From: Torulaspora globosa
Taxonomy: Eukaryota; Ascomycota; Saccharomycetes; Saccharomycetales; Saccharomycetaceae
Direction: 5' to 3'
DNA length: 64,000 bases
Assembly (NCBI RefSeq): GCF_014133895.1
Contig: NC_050731.1
Span: forward strand, 930,001 to 994,000
Shown: positions 1 to 10,396 of the stretch, piece after piece
Layout: every line of letters begins with the position of its first letter
Position numbering within the stretch: position 1 is the stretch's first letter
Notes under the pieces: generated by a model
The model's database searches: none
What the model saw: the letters and a program-made list of their open reading frames with translations, nothing else
Told to the model about the DNA's origin: nothing
Position numbers and translations under genes: made by a program

Positions 1-154
1 AGTCGACTTGCACGTATCCAGTAGCCTTATTGGGATCAATTGTAGTGAATGGGAACGCTCCCATCGCTGCTGCTGCGTCGGTCAATGAATTAAGCATTGT
101 TGACTTGCCGGAGGACGGTTTCCCCACAATGCCAATCAATGGGTCCCGGGGCAT
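1..154 (-). CDS. YGR210C: OBG-type GTPase, YGR210C-like (partial, N-terminus only)
   Basis: Only the first 51 codons lie in the window; the gene runs off the left edge. The protein begins [19 protein letters not shown], which contains a G1/P-loop (GKPSSGKST) followed by a stretch ending FTTIDPN, typical of the Obg/YchF GTPase family. This matches S. cerevisiae YGR210C, an uncharacterised YchF-related P-loop GTPase. The ATG at 152-154 is chosen because the frame upstream soon meets a stop and because the family starts directly at this peptide. It is divergent from ZPR1 (229 nt between starts), the same arrangement as S. cerevisiae YGR210C/YGR211W. Function beyond GTP binding is not known to me. 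Confidence 0.88.
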   Translation of the reverse strand, partial: MPRDPLIGIVGKPSSGKSTMLNSLTDAAAAMGAFPFTTIDPNKATGYVQVD

Positions 155-383
155 TTTTAGAGCTATAATCCAGCGGTCAATGGCTACTAGACCTTCTGCT
201 ACTGGTATTACTGCTCTTTTGACACTTTTCTTCGAGATTTTTCAAGAAGCCATAGTAATAAATTAAAAATTTTGATGGGCATCGCTAAACTGTTGTCGAA
301 GTTTTAGTCAAATATAAAGGCATAGGAAGCCTCCAAGCTCGGTTTTGCAGAGCTGAAGATCTTTTTGTATAAGACAGCAGAAG

Positions 384-1871
384 ATGGCGGAAGAAAGCAG
401 TCAAATTGAGCCCAAAACGCAGGAGGAAATGTTGTTCAAGCCCGTTGGCGAAACAGTCAAGGAAATTCAAGAAGAGGTCGATCACGATGGAGAGACAGCT
501 CAGGTAAAGTTGACAGGCGCATCAGACGCTATGGGACATCCCGTTCAGGAAATCGAGTCGCTCTGCATGAACTGCCACCAGAACGGTGTGACAAGATTGC
601 TGCTGACGTCGATCCCATATTTCAGAGACGTTGTGATAATGTCATTCGAATGCCCTCATTGTGGTTTCAAGAATTCGGAGATCCAGCCAGCGTCCGAGAT
701 CCAGGAGAAGGGCTGCAAATATCTGCTGAAGGTTGAGAATGCGGAGGATTTCAATAGACAAGTGATAAAGTCTGAGACTGCGACATGTAAGTTCATTGAG
801 CTGGATATTGAGATCCCGGCAAAGCGCGGCCAGTTGACGACCGTGGAGGGTCTCCTCAGTGAAATGATAGAAGATTTGGAATCTGACCAGGAAGCCAGAA
901 AAACAGTCGATGAAGCTCTGTACGACAAGATTGAGCAGTTTATAGGCAAGGTGAGAGACTGCATCGCGTGCAAGGCCGGTACGTTGCCGATCAATTTTGT
1001 TCTCGACGATCCAGCTGGTAACTCCTGGATTGAGTACAAGCCGGGCGAACCGCAACATAAGTGGTCTCACTCAGAGTATCTGAGAACAGACGATCAGAAT
1101 GTAGAGGTTGGAATCATCACGAGAGATCAGCTTGAGCAGCGTCGCAGAGAAAAACTGCAGGAGCTGTCGAATCGCGAGAGAAATCCTTCCGAGTCTGTCA
1201 AAGCTGGCGTTGCGAATCCAGAATTCCTTTCAGATGCCACAGATATCGAAAATTTTAACAATGAAGTGCAAACATTTAGAGGCTCATGCCCTTCATGTAT
1301 GCACGAATGCGAGACTCATATGAAGCCCGTCAACATTCCTCACTTCAAAGAAGTGATCATCATGTCCACGAGGTGTGATAGCTGTGGCTATAAATCTAAC
1401 GAGGTCAAGACCGGTGGTGCTATCCCAGAGAAGGGAAGAAGAATAACGTTGTTGTGTGACGATCCAGCAGATCTCTCCCGTGATATACTGAAATCAGAAT
1501 CTTGTTCCTTGACCATACCTGAACTGAGCGTTGAAATTCAGCAGGGTACTCTTGGCGGCAGATTCACAACCCTGGAAGGTCTGCTGAGACAAGTATACGA
1601 TGAGTTACATTCAAGAGTCTTTTCACAAACTTCGGACTCAATGGATGAGCAGACCAGGGAACGTTGGTTATCGTTCTTCAGCAAAATGAAAGATGCTCTA
1701 GATGGTAAAATTGGATTCACCGTTATCATGGAAGATCCTCTAGCGGGATCTTACATCCAAAACGTGTACGCTCCAGACCCAGATCCAAACATGAAGATCG
1801 AGGACTACGAGAGAACCAGGCAACAAAACGAGGATTATGGATTAACAGACATCATGGTCGACCAGCAGTAA
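384..1871 (+). CDS. ZPR1: Zinc-finger protein Zpr1, eEF1A folding chaperone
   Basis: 495 residues, close to S. cerevisiae Zpr1 (486). Two tandem ZPR1 modules are visible. Each starts with a four-cysteine zinc finger (CMNC...CPHC near residues 51-82 and CPSC...CDSC near 303-335), followed by a conserved alpha/beta domain ending in a DPAGNSW or DPLAGSY motif. In yeast, Zpr1 binds newly made translation elongation factor eEF1A and helps it fold; it moves to the nucleus in growing cells and is essential. The ATG at 384 gives an acidic N-terminus like its homologues. It sits between YGR210C and SLI1 as in S. cerevisiae. No anomaly seen. Confidence 0.97.
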   Translation: MAEESSQIEPKTQEEMLFKPVGETVKEIQEEVDHDGETAQVKLTGASDAMGHPVQEIESLCMNCHQNGVTRLLLTSIPYFRDVVIMSFECPHCGFKNSEIQPASEIQEKGCKYLLKVENAEDFNRQVIKSETATCKFIELDIEIPAKRGQLTTVEGLLSEMIEDLESDQEARKTVDEALYDKIEQFIGKVRDCIACKAGTLPINFVLDDPAGNSWIEYKPGEPQHKWSHSEYLRTDDQNVEVGIITRDQLEQRRREKLQELSNRERNPSESVKAGVANPEFLSDATDIENFNNEVQTFRGSCPSCMHECETHMKPVNIPHFKEVIIMSTRCDSCGYKSNEVKTGGAIPEKGRRITLLCDDPADLSRDILKSESCSLTIPELSVEIQQGTLGGRFTTLEGLLRQVYDELHSRVFSQTSDSMDEQTRERWLSFFSKMKDALDGKIGFTVIMEDPLAGSYIQNVYAPDPDPNMKIEDYERTRQQNEDYGLTDIMVDQQ

Positions 1872-2009
1872 TTTCAATTGGGTTGATTAGTGTAGCATGT
1901 AACAGTATGTCCGCTAAATATCTGAAAGCAGTTCAGAGGATTCGCGTTGATCATTATCATCATTCGACGTCTACTCCTATATCCCAGTATTACAAAGGAA
2001 GATATCTAG

Positions 2010-3416
2010 ATGGTGCCAAAGACGGATTCGAAGAGAAAGCTTTCTTCATATGAGAAGTTCCATTACGATAGAAGTCGACTCAACTTACATTCATGCTTTT
2101 ACCTAGGCATCGAGCTCAATGAACTGCCGGAGAAACGGCTGATTTGCCATGCTTTAAAAGAGACAATAGCTAATCATCCTCAGCTTCACCAAACTATTGC
2201 CATTGACCCAGAAGACAACCAACCGTATATCAAGAATATCGACAGAGTGCTTAAGTTTGATGACGTCGCCGATTATGTGCCATTCGCTTACACAGAAGAC
2301 AGCATCAACCAGCTCTTCCGCGATCGCAAGTTCCCTTATTGTGTTGAAGAACCGTTATGGAAGTTGCTCATACTGGAAAATGATAAGAAATGTTTGTTAC
2401 TACTAGACCACACTTTGTTTGATGGGATGTCTGCACTGGCCTTCTGGAAATCATTCATGAAATCTTTGCCTGACGAAGCGGAGGAATCCGACGATGATCT
2501 TTGGGCTCCAAGCCAGGAGTCATCTAGCCAAGAATGCCATCCCTACGAACGGTGGCCAACCACTTGGGGATCAGTGTGTAAGGCGCTGCTCGTTGGCGCC
2601 TTGTTCAAGTTGTGTCCAAGCGCCGTACTGGCTGTAGGAAGAGATCAACTTCGTTTCAAGAACTACCAGTTTCCCGATGGCTTATTTGTTGACAATGGAT
2701 CCATCGGACGGTCACGGTACCATATACGAAACGACAATTGCCAACAGACTCTCCAAATAGAGCCAGGTCGTTTGAGAGATCTCTTATCGGCCTGCAAGCG
2801 TCATGGTGTTTCATTGACATCGTTTTTGGCGGCATTGCTTGCAATTTCCATGGATAAATGTCTTGAGCAAGACTGTTATACTGGTTCATATTTGAAAATT
2901 GATGTACCTATGAATACAAGAAAGGCATGTGCAGAGGTCTTGAATATCCCAGAAAACTCAATGACGATGGGCAACTATGTTGCTCCAACGGAGCTACGGT
3001 ATAATCTTCGCACTACGGATGATGTCTGGCAGACAGCCAAGCGCCTTTGCAAGGTCTTGAAAAGCCAAACTACGACCGACGTCATATCAACGATCAACAA
3101 TGTCAGATTACTGGACGTCGCCGATACAGCCAAGTTCATAGAAGAAAAGCTCAAGGCTGGTGGGCCGTCGGGGACTTTTGAAATAACGAACCTTGGTGCC
3201 CAAGATTTTTGCAGAGGTTCGAATGATCGGTTCCTAGTGGAGAATGCGGTGTTCAATGAGCCCCAAAGTATCTCCGACGTTTTCACTTGTTCCATAATCT
3301 CAACTCCGCTAGGAGGGCTTTCCTGCTGTTTAAGCTACCCAAGAGCGATCAAGAGAAGCATAGAGCCCTGCATAGACAATCTCAAAGAATTCTTGGACCA
3401 GAGAAGGTTCATTTAA
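2010..3416 (+). CDS. SLI1: Sli1-like N-acetyltransferase (ATF/AAT superfamily)
   Basis: 468 residues, the length of S. cerevisiae Sli1, and the same neighbour (ZPR1, YGR211W/YGR212W order). The HxxxDG acyltransferase signature is visible as DHTLFDGMSALAF near residues 132-144, placing it in the alcohol acetyltransferase/BAHD-like superfamily that includes Atf1, Atf2 and Sli1. Sli1 acetylates the sphingolipid-synthesis inhibitor myriocin and gives resistance; its natural substrate is not clear to me. A second conserved region, TFEITNLGAQDF near residue 390, resembles the structural motif of this fold. An Atf-type ester-forming role cannot be excluded from sequence alone; synteny favours SLI1. 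Confidence 0.85.
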   Translation: MVPKTDSKRKLSSYEKFHYDRSRLNLHSCFYLGIELNELPEKRLICHALKETIANHPQLHQTIAIDPEDNQPYIKNIDRVLKFDDVADYVPFAYTEDSINQLFRDRKFPYCVEEPLWKLLILENDKKCLLLLDHTLFDGMSALAFWKSFMKSLPDEAEESDDDLWAPSQESSSQECHPYERWPTTWGSVCKALLVGALFKLCPSAVLAVGRDQLRFKNYQFPDGLFVDNGSIGRSRYHIRNDNCQQTLQIEPGRLRDLLSACKRHGVSLTSFLAALLAISMDKCLEQDCYTGSYLKIDVPMNTRKACAEVLNIPENSMTMGNYVAPTELRYNLRTTDDVWQTAKRLCKVLKSQTTTDVISTINNVRLLDVADTAKFIEEKLKAGGPSGTFEITNLGAQDFCRGSNDRFLVENAVFNEPQSISDVFTCSIISTPLGGLSCCLSYPRAIKRSIEPCIDNLKEFLDQRRFI

Positions 3417-3615
3417 GGAAATGTCAATTTGCGAAGCTTAATGGCGATAAATTTTACCATTGCAGTACTAATCATTAAACAAATGTGGAAATTGATCAGT
3501 GAGGAAGTCATACTGCTTCTCTGATTGTTTCCGCTTTGGTGCTCACGCTGCCTCTGGATCATCTTTATATACTTTGGACTTATACAAGCCAAGACTGAGC
3601 TCTGTCCAGCGTGTT

Positions 3616-5778
3616 TCAAACAGCAAAGCTCTCCGCATGAAAGAGTAAACCTGCATCGGTAGCGAAGCGTCTCGCGCTCTCAATCAGCGAAGGGGGACCG
3701 GCAGCTATGACTGCGACTTCTGCCAGACTATCGACGAGATCACTGTCCTCGCCATTCAGTCGGCAGCAGATGTCCCTCGCAGTCTCAGCATCACACTCTC
3801 GTTGCAGACACCATTTGTATTCCGTACCACCCAAAGTAGGTCTCCCAAACACGACTTTTACGCTTGAAGGTATCTTCAGCTTTGTATCAGAATCTGTCGG
3901 GCGCTGCTGCTCTCCAGGATAGGATTCATCACCAAAATTAGAGTTTCGGCTTGCAGGGCCTTCAATAATTGAAGGCTTTCTGAAAATGTTATTTGCTGAC
4001 ATGGGTAAGCTCACTGTAGTGTCCCAATTATTGATTGACTGTGATCTTGCGTTGCGAGCAGCGAACGTTTTTGTGAAATCAATTTCATCATTGGCATTGT
4101 CCGATCCGATACAACTCACCCCCGAGAGCGAATGCTTAACGCTATATGGTCCATACCTTTTATTCCCTGTTGACCAATAGCCACTTCCGGTAGCATTTTC
4201 CAGCAGTGAAGCTTGCTCAGTCGGAGGCATTGGCGGCGCAGCCCCGGGATCTCTCACTCCTGAGCTAGGAGCATGAGGCGAAGTATCAGAATCATCGTAG
4301 CAATCAATGTAATCAATTTGGATGTCCTGCTCGCTTCCAGAGGTGCCACTGATATAAATTTCAAGGCCATCGAAGTTGTTTTTGAAATGATAAAGTACTT
4401 TTAGATCTTTTAAATCTCGGACAACCCATATTAATTTGACATTAACACCATTAAAGTTTAAGATTCTTAGCAACGGCAGTGCAAATGAGATAGCGGAGCC
4501 CCCAACACACATAAGTACTCGACGAGCCGCGATATCATAATTTAAAGGGCTATGCAATAATGATCGTGAAGCCATATGGAACGGATTGGGCCTCGGCCAG
4601 GGAATTAGTGAGGTAGTGCGTGTCCTTGGATTCTTCATAAATGTAAATCTTGGTTCAAAAGCACCAGTGATATAGTACAGTCTGTTAGAGATCAGTGGAA
4701 ACTTGCCATTTCTAACGATCAGCTTTACTGTTTCATCTGTTGGCAAGCTAGCTATCGTGTAGGGGTGTTGCAGAGGAACCACTTGTCCAAGCAACCTTTT
4801 CAGCCAGTTTTTCTCCCAAGTACTAATCCTAACATGTCCCGAGGGTAAGACCTGTTTGGAGGATAGCGCTTCCCGAGGGAACTCGACAAGCGCTAGTGAA
4901 TCTGAAATACTTATGACGGATATCGTAGCGGTCCTTGTATGCAATACGCGATACAATATTTGCGCAGCAAGTATAGTACAATTCAGTAATGTGTAGTACG
5001 GAACCCCAGGCCTTGCGTGGAAATGTATTAAAATGACGGATAGCCAGGTACTAATGTAATGTACACTGTAAAAGACTCTGAATCGTCTACGTCTCACCGT
5101 TCGCACCGAACTAAAACCTATCAGCAGAAACAGGGCCATGGCTACCACACCATACATATTTGCAGGTTTCTTAATCTTGATCCAGAAGGCATGTTTTCTA
5201 GCCATGAACCAGCTGTAGAGCAAAGAATGCAGTAACGATTCGACCACCACCACCCTCGAGATCCATTTATGGATCGGGATCAGCGCTAAAAACAAGGTTT
5301 CCGGCAGAGGCGAAGGTCTCAAAGTCAGAAACAGCAGCGGTGGCATCAAAGCCGCCGCAATCCTTCCCATTCGCCTTGTCACTTGCACCAGATCACGATC
5401 AACTCCATACCAGGTGAACGTTGCAACGATTAAAGACCACAGCACAAACTGGTGGAATGATTGATTATGGTAAAGCAGGGATCTATGAACCCACGAGTGT
5501 GATCTGAAGATCCGCCTTTTAGTGTATTGAACCATTCTGAACACCCGACGAGTCCTGCTCATCACATTCCACATTGGAAGCACCAGACACAACAGAACTA
5601 CTGTGAAGATAAAGCAAAACCGCGCCGCTCTAACCACCCGACTGCATTGAACCTTTCGATTTACTCTGTGGTCGAAACTGGGTAAGTGGTCACCCAACCA
5701 ATTCAACAGCCCATCGAGAACCTGTCTCCTCTCGGGCTGCGGTCCCTCTAGCTCTTCTGATATATCCCGCTTCAACAT
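3616..5778 (-). CDS. AIM14: AIM14/Yno1-type NADPH oxidase-like ferric reductase
   Basis: 720 residues, longer than S. cerevisiae Aim14 (570). The core has several membrane segments forming a ferric-reductase domain with paired histidines for heme (IPIHKWISR...LLHSLLYSW and YSVHYIS...IHFHARPG). A cytosolic part follows with an FAD-contact motif (HPYTIASLP), an NADPH-side glycine segment (CVGGSAISFALPL) and the C-terminal tail ending FHAESFAV. The family moves electrons from NADPH through FAD and heme; yeast Yno1 makes superoxide at the ER. Extra length comes from a ~110-residue cytosolic N-terminus and a Ser/Asp-rich insertion near residues 505-640. It occupies the place where S. cerevisiae has RTA1 (YGR213C). 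Confidence 0.88.
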   Translation of the reverse strand: MLKRDISEELEGPQPERRQVLDGLLNWLGDHLPSFDHRVNRKVQCSRVVRAARFCFIFTVVLLCLVLPMWNVMSRTRRVFRMVQYTKRRIFRSHSWVHRSLLYHNQSFHQFVLWSLIVATFTWYGVDRDLVQVTRRMGRIAAALMPPLLFLTLRPSPLPETLFLALIPIHKWISRVVVVESLLHSLLYSWFMARKHAFWIKIKKPANMYGVVAMALFLLIGFSSVRTVRRRRFRVFYSVHYISTWLSVILIHFHARPGVPYYTLLNCTILAAQILYRVLHTRTATISVISISDSLALVEFPREALSSKQVLPSGHVRISTWEKNWLKRLLGQVVPLQHPYTIASLPTDETVKLIVRNGKFPLISNRLYYITGAFEPRFTFMKNPRTRTTSLIPWPRPNPFHMASRSLLHSPLNYDIAARRVLMCVGGSAISFALPLLRILNFNGVNVKLIWVVRDLKDLKVLYHFKNNFDGLEIYISGTSGSEQDIQIDYIDCYDDSDTSPHAPSSGVRDPGAAPPMPPTEQASLLENATGSGYWSTGNKRYGPYSVKHSLSGVSCIGSDNANDEIDFTKTFAARNARSQSINNWDTTVSLPMSANNIFRKPSIIEGPASRNSNFGDESYPGEQQRPTDSDTKLKIPSSVKVVFGRPTLGGTEYKWCLQRECDAETARDICCRLNGEDSDLVDSLAEVAVIAAGPPSLIESARRFATDAGLLFHAESFAV

Positions 5779-6451
5779 TACCGCTCAAGTTGAGCATTTC
5801 TCGTTAGGCTACTTCCAGAATCTACTCTAGACCATAGATAGATGATCCCAAACTGAATTACTGAAGTAGCAGAACCATCATTGCTACCTGCCTTCGGTGA
5901 GAATTACAGCGACTTCCAATATAAGTTTCCGCACCCAGATCGTATTTGGGACTGTTCCTCGCCAGCGAAAGCCGTACACCATGTTTGCCGCAAAGAAATC
6001 CGTAAACCCACGAAACCCGAAATTTTTCAGAGCGCGAATACGGTTGCGTCGTGTCTGAAACTTGCGTCGGTGATCCATTGCTTTGGTTGCTGCCATAGAG
6101 GGAGGACGCTGGAGGCGGGCTAGCGTTGTAGGAGGAGAGTCCCTCCATGGCGTAGAGGATGTCTTCGCCGCTAGGCGGAAAGGCGCAGCGCCAGGCGGAG
6201 TGTTTGCTGGTTCTAGGTAGAGCAGCTGGGCGGGAGCTGGTGGGAAGCTCTCGGTAGAGTGAAAAAAGCTGGTAGTACTCTCATCGAGCCTATGGACAGG
6301 GCCATACTGCTTGTTGGAGTTGCAAGTCGTTATTGGAATAGTCGATAGTAACAGACATTGATTCGTTAATTGGTGGTATCGCGACGTTCTAGAGAAGATT
6401 TTGCATCGATTAGTAGATCCAAGAAGGAACAGCACAGAAAGAGGTACGAAG
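5779..6451. other. Divergent promoter region AIM14/RPS0
   Basis: This 673-nt gap separates the AIM14 and RPS0 starts. I looked for a 5'UTR intron for RPS0 (GTATGT donor, TACTAAC branch point) and for a strong Rap1 site and found neither. A GCACCCAGATCG stretch near 5931 is only a loose Rap1-like match. Open frames here, including ones running antisense into RPS0, show no recognisable protein. Confidence 0.5.
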
Positions 6452-7210
6452 ATGTCTTTACCAGCTACTTTTGACTTGACCCCAGAAGACGCCCAATTGT
6501 TGTTGGCTGCTAACACCCATCTAGGTGCTAGAAACGTACAAGTGCACCAAGAACCATACGTGTTCAAGACTAGACCAGATGGTGTGAACGTTGTTAACAT
6601 CGGTAAGACCTGGGAAAAATTGGTGTTGGCCGCTAGAATAATTGCTGCCATTCCAAACCCAGAAGATGTGGTTGCCATCTCTTCCAGAACCTTTGGTCAA
6701 AGAGCTGTTCTGAAATACGCCGCACACACTGGTGCTACTCCAATTGCTGGTAGATTCACCCCAGGTTCCTTCACCAACTACATCACTCGTTCTTTCAAGG
6801 AGCCAAGATTGGTGATTGTCACTGACCCAAGATCCGACGCTCAAGCTATCAAGGAAGCTTCCTACGTCAACATCCCAGTCATTGCTTTGACTGACCTGGA
6901 CTCCCCATCTGAATACGTCGATGTTGCTATCCCATGTAACAACAGAGGTAAGCACTCCATTGGTTTGATCTGGTACTTGTTGGCCAGAGAGGTCTTGAGA
7001 CTAAGAGGTGCTTTGGTCGACAGAACTCAGCCATGGTCCATCATGCCAGACTTGTACTTTTACAGAAACCCAGAAGAGATTGAGCAACAAGTCGCTGAAG
7101 AAGCTGCTGGCGCTGCTGCTGACGAAGAAGAAGCCAAGGAGGAAGTTATTGAAGAGCAAACCGAAGCTACTGAATGGGCTGAGGAGTCTACCGAAGCCGT
7201 TGCTTGGTAA
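6452..7210 (+). CDS. RPS0: 40S ribosomal protein S0 (uS2), intronless
   Basis: 252 residues, the same length as S. cerevisiae Rps0a, starting [20 protein letters not shown]. It is uS2, on the head-body junction of the small subunit, needed for 18S rRNA 3' maturation and 40S assembly. The acidic, Glu/Ala-rich tail ends in TEAVAW as in yeast homologues. Codon use is strongly biased (GGT, AGA, TTG, CCA), typical of highly expressed yeast genes. The open frame extends 17 codons upstream through a non-ATG, but ATG 6452 matches the family start. S. cerevisiae RPS0A/B carry an intron inside the coding region; here the reading frame is continuous. It is convergent with RPL7. Confidence 0.97.
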   Translation: MSLPATFDLTPEDAQLLLAANTHLGARNVQVHQEPYVFKTRPDGVNVVNIGKTWEKLVLAARIIAAIPNPEDVVAISSRTFGQRAVLKYAAHTGATPIAGRFTPGSFTNYITRSFKEPRLVIVTDPRSDAQAIKEASYVNIPVIALTDLDSPSEYVDVAIPCNNRGKHSIGLIWYLLAREVLRLRGALVDRTQPWSIMPDLYFYRNPEEIEQQVAEEAAGAAADEEEAKEEVIEEQTEATEWAEESTEAVAW

Positions 7211-7542
7211 TCGCCCTTGACATTCACACAAGTATGACGTTTTATCTATAGTTTCTCTCTTACTCATCACCCTCACTGTATTGTTATCGCACAGTAATAT
7301 ACTAGAATTAAACGAAATGTGTTTTTAAAAATATTGAAAAGGTTCTACTTGATACTATTAAGTTAAGATCTTTCATTGGAATTTTCGTAATTACAGTTCA
7401 TTATTCCTGCTCATTCCCATTAGCGCCTCCTAATATACATATTACCTATTTCTGTTTTGGAAAAGCCTTATTCTACAATTCGTCTTCTACATATAGTAGC
7501 TATAGGTAGAATACATACCATGAATTGATTTGTTTAAGAAAC
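7211..7542. other. Convergent 3' region between RPS0 and RPL7
   Basis: This 332-nt AT-rich interval holds the 3' ends of two converging ribosomal protein genes. There is no open frame or RNA gene I can support. It is also where two S. cerevisiae synteny blocks meet (YGR21x on the left, YPL198/YGL076 on the right). Confidence 0.5.
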
Positions 7543-8859
<1,317 letters not shown>

Positions 8860-9082
8860 TTCGATCGATGTTTCACAACGCCTGTAGAATAATATGAAAA
8901 GAAGATATAACGGCGGAAGTGTCTATCCAATAATTGGAAGATTACTTATACTGTAGTGAAATATTTCGCTGAATCAGTGGTTGCGTCGGCTGTCAGGCTT
9001 GGTTTACCGACTGAGCAAAAGGAGAAAAAATAGCCATAGATGGCATCAAGATGTACAGATGTAAGAAGACGATAAATTCTGG

Positions 9083-9094
9083 ATGTATGGGTGT
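9083..9094 (-). promoter_or_regulatory. Rap1 binding site upstream of RPL7
   Basis: The minus strand reads ACACCCATACAT, a full match to the Rap1 consensus of ribosomal protein promoters, about 225 nt before the RPL7 ATG. Rap1 recruits Fhl1/Ifh1 and drives ribosomal protein transcription. It also lies just 3' of the snR39b gene on the same strand. Confidence 0.85.
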
Positions 9095-9212
9095 TCTTGT
9101 ATGCCCGAACTTGGGACTGTTTTGCCTAATTGAAGAAGCTTAGGTACTTACTGATTGAGAGTAAAGACATTACCAAGAGATAAGAGGCTAAATGAATTGA
9201 GAGGCAAAGGGT

Positions 9213-9304
9213 TAAGAATCAGTCCCGAAAGATGGTTAACTAGTAGACAACATCGCTGAAAAGCTAGTCACTATTAATGTCAAAAGACATTTGTCATCAC
9301 TTCT
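9213..9304 (-). ncRNA. SNR39B: Free-standing box C/D snoRNA, snR39b type (25S Gm805 guide)
   Basis: On the minus strand there is a C box GTGATGA (plus 9294-9300), a D box CTGA (9219-9222) and a short GAA/TTC terminal pairing. The guide ACCATCTTTCGGG next to box D pairs with CCCGAAAGATGGT of 25S rRNA. The fifth base upstream of D faces the G of GAAAG, i.e. S. cerevisiae G805, the known target of snR39b. In S. cerevisiae SNR39B is also located directly upstream of RPL7A. The internal region shares GACTAGCTTT...GCGATGTTGTC with the intronic snoRNA, so the two are paralogues. Ends are approximate. Confidence 0.92.
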
Positions 9305-9621
9305 ATTCTTTTGCCTCCCCCGCTGTTCTTCTGAACAGCGCATTTGGCCAGCACACTTATCTCCCCGAAAGAACGGTTACGAGCCATTGAAGGAGTTCGC
9401 CTTTTTTGGTTAATTGTAATGGAGTTTACGAGATGGAATTTTGAAGAGTATATTTGAAGGATTAGATGGGCTTTTATAGCTGCAGAAATTTTTTTTCAGT
9501 TTCTTCGGTGATGGGAAGCACGATGCGATGTGCGATGTCATTAACGACAGTCGTTGGAAGTGTGTCGTCATACAGAAACATGCAAATGATTGTGGCGGAT
9601 TCATTGGAGGATTCCTAAAGG

Positions 9622-10383
9622 ATGAGTGCGAGTGCAGCGGTCATTGGACCCGATAGAGGCCCACTAGTTTCCAATGGCGGTGACAATGTGAGGGATTACA
9701 ATCATGCCACTGACCAGGAATACCAAAGGCTGAGATCTCTAGCTGATGAGGCGCACAAAAGGAGGCAGCAGTTGTCTAATGAGTCGCAAGCGGCTTATAA
9801 GCAGGGAGATGGCGGCAGAGCGCATCAATTGAGCGAAAAAGCTAAGATCCAACAGCGTCTTGCAGAACAATACAACATGGACGCGGCAGAGTACGTTTTT
9901 GTACAGAATAATGCAGATTCAGATAGCGATGAAATCGATCTACATGGACTGTTCGTTAAGGAAGCCGTGTGGATTCTGAAGAGGCGAATTGCATCGGGCA
10001 TCAAAGCCCACGAGTCGCACGTCAGAGTTATCGTGGGGAAGGGAGTGCACTCCCAGAACGGTTTAGCTAAAATTAAACCTGCAGTCGAAGAGCTTTGCCG
10101 CGATGCAAACTTGAGAAACTATTTGGATAAAAAGAACCAGGGTGTGCTAATAATCGAGCTAGAGAGTGCGCGGGTCCCTGATTCCTGGGCAGATTCTGCA
10201 TTTTCAACCGAAAAACCGGCACAAACTCACCAAGCGAATGCCTACCACCCTGCACAGCAACCACAATACCAGCAACCACAGCACCAGCAACCACAGCACC
10301 AGCAGCAGAACTCCAGCGGGAGTGGGGATTTGCTGGCCAAGGTATTCAAATTTTTGTTCGTTTGTATTCAGAAAAACTTGTAA
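9622..10383 (+). CDS. YPL199C: Smr-domain protein, YPL199C-like
   Basis: 253 residues. An N-terminal helical DUF1771 segment (residues ~30-85, HATDQEYQRLRSLADEAHKR...) is followed by a Smr domain (~110-180) with the IDLHGLFV motif and the HVRVIVGKGVHSQNG loop. Smr domains are nicking endonuclease-type folds; in eukaryotes several act in mRNA or ribosome quality control (the yeast paralogue Cue2 cleaves mRNA at stalled ribosomes), but YPL199C itself has no assigned role that I know. The C-terminal third is Gln/His/Pro-rich with a QPQHQ repeat, ending in a short hydrophobic/basic tail (KVFKFLFVCIQKNL). Its place beside RPL7 and MPS2/CSM4 matches YPL198W-YPL199C-YPL200W. Confidence 0.9.
   Translation: MSASAAVIGPDRGPLVSNGGDNVRDYNHATDQEYQRLRSLADEAHKRRQQLSNESQAAYKQGDGGRAHQLSEKAKIQQRLAEQYNMDAAEYVFVQNNADSDSDEIDLHGLFVKEAVWILKRRIASGIKAHESHVRVIVGKGVHSQNGLAKIKPAVEELCRDANLRNYLDKKNQGVLIIELESARVPDSWADSAFSTEKPAQTHQANAYHPAQQPQYQQPQHQQPQHQQQNSSGSGDLLAKVFKFLFVCIQKNL
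10271..10300 (+). repeat. 15-nt coding repeat in the YPL199C-like gene
   Basis: AGCAACCACAGCACC occurs twice in a row and encodes the Gln/Pro/His repeat of the low-complexity tail. A diverged third copy precedes it. Confidence 0.8.
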
Positions 10384-10396
10384 TGCAATTTGGACC

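Larger units (their letters stand above)
8860..9621. other. Divergent region RPL7 / YPL199C-like
   Basis: This 762-nt interval holds the RPL7 promoter (Rap1 site), the snR39b gene and the start region of the Smr-domain gene. A TATAAAAG on the minus strand near 9473-9480 is the only TATA-like element upstream of snR39b; it lies about 170 nt from box C. No protein-coding gene is supported. Confidence 0.5.

Noticed and set aside
5884..6678. 264-codon frame antisense across the RPS0 5' region
   Set aside because: Half lies opposite RPS0 coding sequence with its strong codon bias, and no domain is recognisable; the rest is promoter.
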